From: Diabrotica undecimpunctata
Lineage: Eukaryota > Arthropoda > Insecta > Coleoptera > Chrysomelidae
Assembly: GCF_040954645.1 (NCBI RefSeq)
Contig: NC_092808.1
Location: 85,691,389 to 85,755,388 of the forward strand
Reading direction: 5' to 3'
Length of the DNA stretch: 64,000 nt
Positions 39,231 to 48,559 of the stretch are shown here, piece after piece. Both the position numbers and the translations under genes were made by a program. The notes under the pieces are model-generated. The model saw nothing but the letters and a program-made list of their open reading frames with translations, was not told the origin of the DNA and searched no databases. Numbering within the stretch: position 1 is the stretch's first letter; each line of letters begins with the position of its first letter.

Positions 39231-39499
39231 TGGATAGAAATCACTTCACCCCGCCCAATACATTATTAGACAGAACTTAGCCCTATCTGAGCCCGGAAAC
39301 ACCGGTTGTCCAAGTACAAAGAGGTTAGTCTCGTTATAGCCCCGCTGTATTCGTATTCTATCAAGACCTCATTAAAGGCTTTGCTTACATCCAGGAAGGC
39401 TGTTCCTGTGTATTGTTTGTCAATAAGTCCAGCTGTTATGCACTCTGCTGGTCTAAATACTTTTAATTCGCTGGAGTGTTCTGCTCTAAGTTTAAACTG

Positions 39500-39506
39500 A
39501 CTTCTG
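39500..39506. repeat. SINE target-site duplication, 3' side
   Basis: acttctg here matches 39726-39732 exactly and borders the SINE at its tail end. Confidence 0.6.
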
Positions 39507-39725
39507 GGATAGAAAAGTAAAGTTCGTGTATTCAGGTCGCGCAAGCGCTCCTAACATGACTTTACGACTACTTTCGTAGCTGGGACCGACGGCTTTACGT
39601 TTCCTCTGAAGCACGGTGGCAGCTCAGTTAAATTAGAAATTGAAAATTTTGTCGGTGCCGGGATACGAACCCGGGCCCTCCAGCTTGTTAATCCAGTAAC
39701 ATAACCACTGAGCTACGGCTGCCAC
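39507..39725 (-). mobile_element. tRNA-derived SINE, about 219 bp
   Basis: On the minus strand the head reads GGCAGCCGTAGCTCAGTGG (A box TAGCTCAGTGG at 39705-39715) and continues to CCCGGGTTCGTATCCCGGC (B box GGTTCGTATCC at 39661-39671, one change from the consensus), giving a tRNA-like Pol III promoter. A tRNA-unrelated body follows, with AAATTTTC, GAGCTGCCACCGTGCTTC and AAGCCGTCGGTCCCAGC, then a tail without poly(A). It is flanked by acttctg repeats and sits inside the Jockey-like RT fragment. The body resembles blocks I remember from other insect SINEs, but I cannot name the family. Confidence 0.75.
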
Positions 39726-39732
39726 ACTTCTG
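39726..39732. repeat. SINE target-site duplication, 5' side
   Basis: acttctg, identical to 39500-39506, directly outside the tRNA-like head. Confidence 0.6.
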
Positions 39733-40200
39733 AGATTAGTCCTAGCCTGTCTGTTTCTAATTAGAGTCTGCTTAGTATAACTCTTTCTACAATCTTGCTG
39801 ACTGCTGAAAGAATGCTAATCGGCCTGTAGTTCTGCGTAAATGTGTTATCTTTTCCTGGCTTAAAGAACATGACGATATGGACTTTCTTTCGTTGGTTTG
39901 GGAAAAGCCTGTATCTAAGTGTAGCATTTGTTAGGTTGGTAAATAATTCATTTGCTCTTACAGGTAGATACTTCAGAGCTCTGTGATTTTATCTGGATCA
40001 TGTGCTTTTATTGGTAAACTATTTTTGATTAGTTCACCTACTTCCTGTGGAGACGAGGCTATGATTATTTCGTCTCATTCTAGGGCGTTTCTTGGTGTCC
40101 TTCGATTCCTTCGATGCGGTCACCGTTTTCTTCTTGACTAAATTGTTTAAAAGTGCAATTAGTTTGGTTTTTATTCTTTATTCTAGTTAATATGAAGACG

Positions 40201-40230
40201 TTTCGCTCTCTAATCAGAAAGCATTATCAG
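40201..40230 (-). ncRNA. degenerate hammerhead-like motif
   Basis: The minus strand has CTGATAA (40224-40230), one base from CTGATGA, a segment that folds GCTTTC against GAGAGC with one mismatch, and GAAA at 40201-40204 followed by CGTC. It is probably the remnant of a further Penelope-like terminal repeat. The changed guanine is a core residue, so activity is unlikely. Confidence 0.4.
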
Positions 40231-40239
40231 TTCATCTAA

Positions 40240-40900
40240 ACAGAATAATATGAAAAACCAAATATCCATAGAAAAGTCAATATAAATATGTTACCTCAAA
40301 AAGACATGTAGCAGTCAATGGTATCATATGTAAAGAAGCTTAAGATAGTAGACATTAAGTGGTTAGGTTGTAGGTACATATAAACGATTATTGAAACTAA
40401 ATATAGTTTACAATTTAATTCAAACATAGAGCAGCAAAAGACCATGTGGTTATTGTACATTTAATTTAAAAAAGTATATAAAAAAATTTATGTAAAAAAT
40501 AAGTATTTGATAAGATCACACTTCCAACAGTATGATATTAATTTAATTTTATTTTTACTTAAGTAACATTATTGAAATGACTAAGAGTTTATTATAGTAA
40601 TACTATAAAAGGTGTAATGAAGCTTTTTGTGGTAGTTTATCGACTCAAAATTATGTTGCGAAAGTACGTCTCCTGTTTCAATCTAAAAAGTGTAAAGTTA
40701 AAAATATTTATTGTACAATCAATAACTTCATTATCCAGTTTTAAAAAAGTTTTGTTTTTTGGTGAATCGCATGACGTATTATAAATAAATAATGCAACAC
40801 GTAGAGAGAGGGTCGCGTTAATGCGTTCGGTTAATATCGTACAGATTAATTTCCATAGCAACCCACTAATATATCAGTCACTTAAGTTCGCAACTGCATA
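40240..40900. other. no gene recognised
   Basis: AT-rich sequence upstream of the Tc1-like gene. Its missing terminal inverted repeat should lie here but no matching pair with the 45580-45870 side was identified. Confidence 0.35.
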
Positions 40901-40904
40901 ACAA

Positions 40905-41008
40905 ATGGATACCACATCCATCAAAGCAGCTTAAGCAGTAGTATTATTGAGAGAGCGCCTGCGCCAGAGGGCCGTGGAAAATCGACTAAATTTAAGCCAA
41001 TCTGCTGT
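40905..41008 (+). pseudogene. N-terminal part of a split Tc1-like transposase
   Basis: The frame from ATG at 40905 reads MDTTSIKAA, a stop, then AVVLLRERLRQRAVENRL and NLSQSAV, the first helix-turn-helix of a Tc1-like transposase. It stops at aatctgctgt (40999-41008), where the RTE-like element enters. The frame resumes in register at 44650 with SRV-RRYQDTGDYIRR. Confidence 0.75.
40999..41008. repeat. target-site duplication of the RTE-like element, left copy
   Basis: aatctgctgt, repeated with one change as aatatgctgt at 44640-44649. Both copies encode the same QSAV codons of the Tc1-like gene, which supports duplication at insertion. Confidence 0.7.
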
Positions 41009-41059
41009 AAACATATTAAAGATAACTTCTATCAACAACTCGAAAGAACGCTTGAGAAA

Positions 41060-41451
41060 GTCCCCAAACAAGACATGCAGATAATCTGTGGAGACTTCAA
41101 CGCAAAATTGGCAAATAACCAAACCTAAGACCGACAATCGGACAACACAGCCTCCACGATATCTCAAACGACATTGGACAATGGCTCATAGAGCTAGCAT
41201 CTGCTAACAATATGTATGTAAAGTCTACTATGTTACAACATAAAAACATTCATAAACAGACTTAGGTCTCTAATAATCACTCCACGCGGAAACAAATTGA
41301 TCACCATCGTAATTATCGATGCTAGACATGGAAGTAACGTGCTGGATGAAAGAAGCCTCAGGGAAGCAGATAGAGATATAGTCCATCACCTAATAAGAGC
41401 AAAAATCAGGATAAGAATAGCTTTAGAGAAACCAAAGGCCAACAAAGCATT
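41060..41451 (+). pseudogene. endonuclease end of the RTE-like element
   Basis: The plus strand reads MQIICGDFNAKLANNQT (GDFN box near 41089-41106), then in shifted frames HKNIHKQT-VSNNHSTRKQID and GSNVLDERSLREADRDIVHH ahead of LIRAKIRIRIALEKPKANKAL. The last residues are cut at aacaaagcatt (41441-41451), the duplicated target of the nested insertion, and continue as VQLNIEQMQNEE at 42481. Confidence 0.65.
41441..41451. repeat. target-site duplication of the nested RT element, left copy
   Basis: aacaaagcatt, repeated exactly at 42470-42480. Confidence 0.85.
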
Positions 41452-42469
41452 AAATAAAAATATTAGTTAAAAATATTAAGTTAAAAGTTAAAAATTAGTT
41501 AAAAATAGACAATTCTATATCCAAACCCATACATATAAGAAGGGGCGTTCGACAGGGATGTGTGCTTTCCCCTCTTTTATTTAACATTTATTCGGAAGCC
41601 ATATTTCAAGAGTCTCTGGAGGATGCAAAGATGGGAATCAAAGTGAATGGAGTACTGATCAACAACATACGATATGCTGATGATGGTGTCTTAATTTGTG
41701 ACAACATAGTCGATCTTCAATAACTTGTCACTATAATCGGAGAATACAGTAAGCGAATGGGATTAGAGATTAATACCAAAAAAACCAAATTTATGATCAT
41801 CTCCAGAAACTTGGATGCACTTGAAAACTCCACCATAACACTGAATACTAAGTCCATTGAAAGAGTGAGTAAATTTAAATACCTGGGATCGTGGCTTTTT
41901 GAAGACTGGGCATCGGACAGGGAAGTAAAATGTCGCATTGAGCAAGCTCGACAAGCTTTCGTAAAATTCAAGAAGGTACTGACTTGTTCAGAGTTCGATC
42001 TTCAACTGAGACTAAGGTTTACTAAGTGCTACGTGTGGTCAGTGCTGCTATATGGCGTAGAGGGCTGGACACTCAAAACGAGGGATATAAACAGATTAGA
42101 AGCTTTCGAAATGTGGCTCTATCGCCGTATCCTAAAAATACCATGGACAGCGAAAATCACAAATATAGATGTCCTTAAAAGAATAAATCAAGAACGCCAA
42201 CTTTTCGAAACCATCAAGAAAAGGAAAACGGCGTATCTAGGTCACATCATGCGAAATGAAAAATACCAGTTCCTCCAACTTATAATCGAGGGTAAAATTG
42301 AAGACAAGAGAGGAATGGGACGCAAGAAAATGTCCTGGCTCCGAAACATAAGGCAATGGACAGGGATTAACGACATACAATCTCTGATACATATTGCAAG
42401 AAATAGAGAATTAATGGAAAATGTGATCGCTAACATCCATTAGTGGATTTGCATCTAAAGAAGAAGAAG
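41452..42469 (+). mobile_element. 1,018-bp 5'-truncated RT element nested in the RTE-like element
   Basis: An exact 11-bp duplication brackets the insert. It starts shortly before the RT palm and ends with an AAGAAGAAG tail in place of poly(A). Removing it and one duplication copy restores the host frame as KPKANKAL-VQLNIEQ. Confidence 0.85.
41515..42443 (+). pseudogene. RT palm to C-terminus of the nested element
   Basis: The frame reads IRRGVRQGCVLSPLLFNIYS (motif B), NNIRYADDGVLICDN with an intact YADD near 41670-41700, and a single TAA stop near 41721. It is then open from 41757: MGLEINTKKTKFMIISRN, FKYLGSWLFEDWASDREV, KCYVWSVLLYGVEGWTLKTR (thumb), NRLEAFEMWLYRRILKIPW, YLGHIMRNEKYQFLQLI, and GRKKMSWLRNIRQWTGI, ending at 42443. 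It is the same family as the minus-strand copy at 37340-39230. One stop in 930 bp makes it a young, 5'-truncated copy. Confidence 0.8.
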
Positions 42470-42480
42470 AACAAAGCATT
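42470..42480. repeat. target-site duplication of the nested RT element, right copy
   Basis: aacaaagcatt, identical to 41441-41451. Confidence 0.85.
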
Positions 42481-44620
42481 GGTACAGTTGAACATTGAAC
42501 AAATGCAAAATGAGGAAATCCGAGAAAATTACAAACAAGAAATTATAAAGCATCTAAATACAGTAGACCACAGCAATGATGTCGAAAGGATGTAGCAAAA
42601 AATGGAAAAATCAATTACGGAGTCAGCAGAACTAATAATAGGAAAAAGCTGGAAGAGAGCAAGAAAATGGTTTGATAGAGAATGTCAAGAAAAACTTACG
42701 CGACAGACAGATAAAGCGAAACATTATGCTTCAACAAGGAACAGCAGAAAATAAAGAAAACTATACTAAAACTTCATGCCGAGAAACAAGAAAATTAATG
42801 AGAGAAAAAAAAAGGAAGTACGAACACCAGAAATATGAAGACATGGAAAGGAATAGGCAACAGTCAATCAGTAGAGCATTTTACAAATCAGTGTCAAACG
42901 AAAAGAAAGGCTTCAGACCTAGAGGCATGTCTGTACTCAGAAAAAATGATGAATTAATAATAAATGAAAAAAAACTGCTCCAAACAAGAATATTTCAAGA
43001 CTTTACTAAACATACATCAAGAGAAAGAACAATGAGAAAATATATACTTTGGGGTGGACCTACCGGTAGATGACCCCAAAATAGATAAAACATTGCAAGC
43101 AATTAACAAATTGGAAAGGAAAGGAAAAGCTCCAGGCTCTGACAATATACTGGCTGAATTTCTTAAGTACGGGGGAGAAACTATCCATAGACAAATACAC
43201 AAACTAATAACACTTATATGAAACGAAGAGAAAATATCAACAAAATTGCACGAAAGTGTAATAATCCCCATCCATAAAAAGGGAGACAAAACCAACTGCT
43301 CTAATTATATAGGCATCTCCTTACTTAATACGGCATATAAAATCTTATCGAATATCCTATTAAGTAGGCTGATACCGTTTGTAGAAAATTTCATGGGGGA
43401 ATACCAAGCCGGCTTCAGAAAACATAGATCGACCATGGATCAGATCTTTACTCTAAGACAGCTGCTTGAAAAAGGATGGGAATTCAGTACAACTATCCAT
43501 AATCTCTTTATAGATTTCCGGCACGCGTACGACAGCATTAAAAGCGATCAGATGTGGAATGCAATGGCAGAACTTTCAGTTAAAAAAAACTTATTCAGCT
43601 TGTTATGTGTGAATAGCTGTAGATCCAGAGTACGGATAGGTAACAAACTCTCAGAATCTTTTGAAATAAGCAGTGGCCTAAAACAGGGAGATGCGCTGTC
43701 ACCTCTCCTCTTTAATATCATCCTGGAGAAAGTAGTAAGAACAGCACAACTTAAAACAGAATTAGTAAATGGACCAAAATTGCTACTAGTATACGCAGAT
43801 GACATTCACATTGTGGAAAACACAGTCACAAAAGTGAAGGAGACTTTTAATAAAGTGGAGGTAGAGGCAAAGAAAACTGGTTTAAGGGTAAAAGAAGAGA
43901 AAACCAAATACATGTACATCAACAGGCAAAAGGGATGAGATAGAATAAGGCAAAATGTTACAATAGATCCATATAACTTTGAAAGAGTGGAGAGTTTTAA
44001 ATATCTCGGAGCAACAATAACTGCAGAAAACGATATCGCGGAATAGATTAAAGGAAGAGTTCAGGCAGCAAACAAATCTATGTACAACCTCAACAATACT
44101 ATTAAATCTAAAAGCCCAACACGAACATCAAAGGTTAGAATATATAAAACGGTGATTAGACCGGTGATCATGTATGGGTGTGAGACGTGGACCCTGACCA
44201 AACAAACTGAAATAAAACTTAGATGTTTTGAGAAGAAAATCCTCAGAAGAATCTTTAAGCCTTATCACGACATTAATAGCAACCAATACCAAATGAGAAC
44301 AAACGCTGAGGTCAAGCAGATGTATAGAGCGAATGATATAGTCCAAGAGATTAAATCCCAACGTCTAAGATGGGCTGGCTATGTCCATAGACTCCCTAAT
44401 AACCGCCTTGCCAAGTTGCCAAGTTGCCAAGTTAATATGGGAAGAAGCCCCCACAGGAAGAAGGCCCTTAGAACGTCCACAAATGCGATGGAGAGACAAT
44501 ATATGGTCAGATCTAAGAACAATGGGGCTACCCACTGACCCAGCTAGCTATTATGGACGACCGTTCAAGATGGAAGCAAGTTGTGCAGTCAGCCAAAATC
44601 CACCCCGGGTTATAGTGCTA
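42481..44620 (+). pseudogene. linker and RT of the RTE-like element
   Basis: After VQLNIEQMQNEEIRENYKQE the linker continues with SAELIIGKSWKRARKWFD and, at 42672-43073, a basic stretch (REKKRKYEHQKYEDMERNRQ). RT fingers and palm lie at 43246-43938: VIIPIHKKGDKTNCSNY, AGFRKHRSTMDQIFTLRQLL, LFIDFRHAYDSI (motif A), SSGLKQGDALSPLLFNIIL (motif B), LLVYADDIHIVE (motif C, intact at about 43792-43815). FKYLGATITAENDI and the thumb and C-terminus follow at 44080-44538 (KTVIRPVIMYGCETWTLTK, LRWAGYVHRL). Stops at 43936, 44044 and in the linker, and shifts near 43070 and 44400, break it. A short (aagttgcc)n slip near 44410-44432 causes the last shift. Confidence 0.8.
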
Positions 44621-44639
44621 CGAGAAGAAGAAGAAAAAG

Positions 44640-44649
44640 AATATGCTGT
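44640..44649. repeat. target-site duplication of the RTE-like element, right copy
   Basis: aatatgctgt, one change from 40999-41008, directly after the AAG-type tail. Confidence 0.7.
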
Positions 44650-45575
44650 GTCCCGAGTGTAACGTCGGTACCAAGATACTGGTGATTATATCCGCCGGCA
44701 AGGAATAGGTCGTAAACGAATAATAACAGAGAGAAATGATCGATTTCTTGTATCGAAATTCCTGAGAAATCGATATATGACTGGTGCTAATCTCAAAGAA
44801 GAGCTTAGAAAGGTCCGAGGTGTGGTTACCAGCGTTTGAATAGTCAGAAGGAGACTAAAGGCAGCGAAGCTGATACCAAAAAGGGCTGGTACGGGTCCCA
44901 AGCTAACTGCAGCCCAGAAGCAAAGACGATTAGAATTTGCTCGCGAACATCTGGATTGGGACGACTATCAATGGAGTCAGGTATTATTCTCCAACGAAAG
45001 TAGGATCTGTCTACAATGCAACGACAAGAGGCGTCGAGTCTATAGAAGGACAGAAGAGCGATTTGCTCAATGTTGTATACGAGAAATTATGTCATATTGA
45101 GACGGTTCTTGTATGTTTTGGGCAGGCATTTCCGTGGATGAGAAAACCGAGTTAGTTTTCGTGCCTGGTGGGGGACGTGAAGGAGGTTTAACGGCGAATC
45201 GTTCCATCAGAGATATTTTGAAGGAACATGTGGTCCCACACGCGGGATTTATTGGTGATGCCTTTGTTTAAATGCACGATAATGCATGATGTCATACCGC
45301 ACGAGTCACCACCAGCTATCTGACAGATCGGTATACCTACAATAAATTGGCCTGCGTTGAGCCCGGACATAAATCCAATAGAGCAGGTTTGGGATGAGTT
45401 TAAACGAAGGGTCTGGGACAGAAATCAAGCACTAAGAAGCATAACGGTATTGAAAGTTGGCCTTAATGATGAACGGGAAGCAATGCCTCAAGAATTTATT
45501 ATAAGGGTCATGCCATCCATGCGAAATTGTTTGGAAAGTGTAATTAGGAGTAACGTAAAGGGGTGGTACTATCAA
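44650..45575 (+). pseudogene. main part of the split Tc1-like transposase
   Basis: The gene continues with SRV-RRYQDTGDYIRRQGIG, RKRIITERNDRFLVSKFLRN (second helix-turn-helix and basic hook), AAQKQRRLEFAREHLDWDDY, VLFSNESRICLQ, and GSCMFWAGISVDEKTELVFV. The catalytic boxes are LFSNES, where the usual aspartate is asparagine, FV-MHDNA with its aspartate, and LSPDINPIEQVWDEF with its glutamate at DD34E-type spacing. A frameshift lies between SYLTD and IGIPTINWPA near 45325, and several single stops occur. The N-terminus is 3.6 kb upstream at 40905. The frame after about 45575 (to 45719) is not transposase. The asparagine change alone would inactivate it. Confidence 0.8.
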
Positions 45576-45876
45576 ATACTGAAAAATAAAAAAATCCATT
45601 TTGTAATTGATGATTTCTCTGTTCATAAAAAACGTCTTTCTTGGGTCAGTTCTAATTATAAATATTTGGGAAACTATGTTCGTATTGCATATTGTTTCTA
45701 TAATGCGTCTTCTAAATAATGCAAAAGCAGTTTTTGTAAGTTCAATAATAAAGTTATTGTTCGCACATATAACGTCATAAATCTAAACAAACAACTGATC
45801 TAAACAAACTAACATCATAAATTAATGACGAAATTGAAATTTTTAAAGTTGAAGAAAAGACTAGTACCGTGTACTA

Positions 45877-46886
45877 TTATCGAGTATTGCCTCCTCTGGC
45901 ATTTATTACTGCTTGACAACGATCTCTTATACTGAGAATTATCGTTCTGATTTCTTCTTGATCAATTTGATCCCAAATTTCAACCAACCGTAAAAACAGT
46001 TCATCTAATGTGTTTGGTGCATTAGGTAGTTGTCGTAGTCGTCTATCTATGATGTCCCAAACATGTTCTATTGGATTGAGATCAGGACTTCTCGTAGGCC
46101 AATCTATGGCAGGAATTCCAACCTCCTGACGATACTGCTGCACAATTCTTGCCGTGTGTGGCCTGGCTTTATCTTGCATAAGCATGAAATTATCAAAATA
46201 AATGGTGCAAATGGCACGACATGCTCTTCTAAAATGCCTGTTATATACCTCTGCAATGTAAGCCGACCGCGATCTATTCTAACTAATTCCGTACGAGCCT
46301 CTAAATTAATCCCACCCCACACGATTACCGAGCCTCCGCCATACTGTTCAGTCCTTACGGTGTTACACTGTGCGTAGCGTTCCCTAGGCCTTCTATACAA
46401 TTGGTTTCTCCTGTCATCAGAAAAAAGACAGTACCTGGATTTATCGGTGAATAATATTCTTCCCCAATCGTCATTATTCCAATCAACATGTTCACGAGCA
46501 AAATTTAATCTTTGCCTTCTATGGTATCTGGTCAATAATGGGCCAATTGGTACCCTTCCAGGGTGTAGGTCGTTTTCGGCAAGTCTTTTTCTAATCGTAT
46601 TTTGGCTGATTCTAAATTTATAACGATCCAAAAATTCATTTTGTAGAGAAGTACTGGTAACAAACCTTTGTCTAAGTGTACGAAGTGTCAAAAACCGGTC
46701 TTGATTAGGAGTTGTAACCCTTCTACGGCCTTGACCGGGTTTTCTCGAGTTACTTCCAGTAACAGAAAAACGTGTTAACACTCTTGAAATGGTTGACTGT
46801 CTAACGTTAAAATGTTCAGCGAGTTCTACTTGAGTGTATCCTTCTTCGCAAAGAGTAATGATTCTAAAATAGTCACTTTCTGACAA
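45877..46886 (-). pseudogene. nearly complete second Tc1-like transposase, one frameshift
   Basis: From ATG at 46886: MSESDYFRIITLCEEGYTQV and LAEHFNVRQSTISRVLTRF (paired-type DNA-binding helices), GRRRVTTPNQDRFL, a second helix-turn-helix, then LNFAREHVDWNNDDWGRILF, TDKSRYCLFSDDRRNQLYRR and VIVWGGINLEARTELVRI. A single frameshift near 46185 moves the frame to MLMQDKARPHTARIV, DWPTRSPDLNPIEHVWDIID and IRDRCQAVINARGGNTR with a stop at 45877. The three catalytic residues (TD, QD, PIE) are present with 34 residues between the last two, as in DD34E transposases. Length, about 330 residues overall, is normal. TIRs were not identified. It is a different lineage from the copy at 44650-45575. Confidence 0.85.
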
Positions 46887-46958
46887 ATTTTGATTTTGTT
46901 GCTAGTGGTCGTTTATTTCAAAGAAAAAACACTTAATAAACTTGAAAACCCCCTTTAA

Positions 46959-47339
46959 GAGCGTAGGCGCAAAATTTCGGGCCAATGCTTTTTAAATGCA
47001 ATCATTTTTTTCGAATCCTGAGAAAACTAACAAATATTTTTGATAAATTTTAACGCAAAATGAAAAATTACATTATAACCGAGGGCCGAAAGTCCCTTAG
47101 AATAAACAAAAAGTTTTTTTGAATGAGATATTTGAAATTAAAAATTACATTAAATTTTCTCTTTTTTTTTTCACCCCTGTAACTTATTAAAATAAACATT
47201 ATAGAAGTTATCAGGGACTTTCCGCCCTCAGTAATAATGTATTCTTTAATTCTGCGTTTAAATTTTTCAAAAATACTTCGGATTCGAAAAAAATGAATGC
47301 ATTTAAAAAGCATTGGCCCGAAATTTTGCGCCTACGCTC
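46959..47339. mobile_element. 381-bp MITE with long TIRs and TTAA duplication
   Basis: TTAA stands at 46955-46958 and 47340-47343. The ends are perfect inverted repeats starting GAGCGTAGGCGCAAAATTTC and extend, with a few changes, for about 150 bp each (further landmark: gagggc-gaaagtccct in both arms), so most of the element folds on itself. TTAA duplications are typical of piggyBac-type elements, which suggests a non-autonomous relative. No coding capacity. Confidence 0.75.
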
Positions 47340-47564
47340 TTAACGTTCAGCACAACGTAATCCAACCCAACTAAATTCGAAATAAAATGAAGTACAATTA
47401 GCATGTTTTTAATTTTTTTGCAAAAAATGGTAAAAATATCGGCATTTTTTACCGTTCTTTCGATAAATTTTACAATATACCGGGGGTAACAATAATATAC
47501 CACAGCTATGAAATGCTTCGCAATGCTGCTAAAAACAGAATTATTTAATCCAGAATATTTCACA

Positions 47565-47640
47565 TCTCACCTGACAAGACGATGTACGGTGGACGCCTAC
47601 GCAGAAATGCATGGCACCTTAAGAAGAAGAAGAACAATAA
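47565..47640 (+). repeat. short RTE-like 3' tail
   Basis: The sequence gacgatgtacggtggacgcc through ggcaccttaagaagaagaag ends in the AAG-type tail seen on the RTE-like copies at 42469 and 44639. It is probably the last bases of another truncated copy. Confidence 0.4.
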
Positions 47641-47875
47641 TATATTAGCACAAAAATACATGCACACATATCGCAACAAAGGAAAACAAATATAATAAAA
47701 TATGTGTATAAGATGGAAGGCAACCATATATACGTAGTTAGAAAAGGAGCATATTAACTTAGGAAAGGATCACTACAGTAGTGATCCTTACGATTTTGAT
47801 GAAATCAGCAATCGTTCTAAGACTTATACCGATTGCTGATACTATAATTAACACAGTACGGTCGAAAAGAATCTG

Positions 47876-47877
<2 letters not shown>

Positions 47878-47971
<94 letters not shown>

Positions 47972-47993
47972 GTATATATATATTTCAGATTTC

Positions 47994-48090
<97 letters not shown>
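47878..48090. repeat. (TA)n microsatellite, left flank of a Penelope-like foldback
   Basis: Two TA tracts (47878-47983 and 47998-48090) separated by a short tttcagatttcatatg segment. The second runs directly into the foldback. Confidence 0.95.
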
Positions 48091-48092
<2 letters not shown>

Positions 48093-48161
48093 TAAACGTT
48101 AAATAGTGGGTTTGCAGCAATAAAAATGAAACGTGTACTCTTTTAAATTTTTATTCCAAGC

Positions 48162-48190
48162 TTTCGGACATTGGTTATGTCCTTCATCAG
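48162..48190 (-). ncRNA. hammerhead-like ribozyme motif
   Basis: Minus strand: CTGATGA (48184-48190), then AGGACATAACCAATGTCC forming a hairpin of six pairs, then GAAA (48162-48165). All conserved core positions that can be judged are intact. Confidence 0.65.
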
Positions 48191-48198
48191 GGAGCTCC

Positions 48199-48251
48199 CT
48201 GATGAAGGACATAACCAATGTCAATATATAAGACATAACCAATGTCCGAAA
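48199..48251 (+). ncRNA. hammerhead-like motif with enlarged helix II region
   Basis: CTGATGA at 48199-48205 and GAAA at 48248-48251. The region between them is 24 nt longer than in the other arm because of a local duplication. GGACAT can still pair with the final ATGTCC, so the core may be kept with a larger loop. Confidence 0.5.
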
Positions 48252-48353
48252 GCTTGGAATAAAAATTTAAAAGAGTACACGTTTCATTTTTATTGCTGCA
48301 AACCCACTATTTAACGTTTACTTCCTTACGTTGTCAGCAAATACTTTTGGTTC

Positions 48354-48354
<1 letters not shown>

Positions 48355-48391
<37 letters not shown>
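48355..48391. repeat. (TA)n microsatellite, right flank of the foldback
   Basis: A short TA tract after ggttcat, outside the foldback that begins at 48091. Confidence 0.9.
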
Positions 48392-48394
<3 letters not shown>

Positions 48395-48521
48395 TATAAG
48401 TATATAACGACATTAAGAATACACTTCTTTGGTAGATAACTATCGAGAAAGCGTCAGGTAAAGCATTGACTAAAGATGGTATAAGCCAGTTTGATGAAGA
48501 ACTTTATTCGCAATATGAAAT

Positions 48522-48550
48522 TTTCGGTGATAGGCTGTCACCTTCATCAG
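48522..48550 (-). ncRNA. hammerhead-like ribozyme motif, separate subfamily
   Basis: Minus strand: CTGATGA (48544-48550), GGTGACAGCCTATCACC with a five-pair stem, GAAA (48522-48525). The neighbouring sequence (48400-48600) differs from the foldback at 48091, so this is a terminal repeat of another Penelope-like subfamily. Confidence 0.6.
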
Positions 48551-48559
48551 CACCTAAAT

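Larger units (their letters stand above)
39245..40130 (-). pseudogene. Jockey-like RT fragment split by a SINE
   Basis: The upper part (39740-39900) reads FPNQRKKVHIVMFFKPGKD and YRPISILSAVSKIVERV, typical Jockey RT fingers. The lower part (39266-39500) has QFKLRAEHSSE, TAGLIDKQYTGTAFLDVSKA (motif A with its aspartate) and FRAQIGLSS. Between them lies a 219-bp SINE flanked by acttctg. If the SINE and one repeat copy are removed, the reading frame is nearly restored except for one missing base, so the RT already had, or later gained, a small deletion. Downstream RT motifs are missing; the fragment ends against the RTE-like copy at 39230. Confidence 0.65.
41009..44639 (+). mobile_element. RTE-like retrotransposon inserted in the Tc1-like gene
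   Basis: The element runs from inside its endonuclease to a simple (AAG)n-type tail at about 44621-44639, flanked by a 10-bp duplication. It is 5'-truncated and itself contains a 1,018-bp insertion (41452-42469), so its own length is about 2.6 kb. The open RT frame at 43246-43938 suggests moderate age. Confidence 0.75.
48091..48354. mobile_element. head-to-head Penelope-like terminal repeats with a perfect palindrome
   Basis: The left arm (48091-48194) is repeated in reverse complement to about 48320. The centre, 48167-48222, is a perfect 56-bp palindrome around ggagctcc. The right arm has an extra 24 bp, a local duplication of gacataaccaatg with tcaatatataa. Each arm has hammerhead-like boxes. 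Both outer ends abut TA tracts. Near identity of the arms suggests recent origin. No coding sequence remains. Confidence 0.75.

Noticed and set aside
45576..45719. C-terminal extension of the Tc1-like open frame
   Set aside because: Transposase homology ends near 45575; the rest is read-through of AT-rich sequence.
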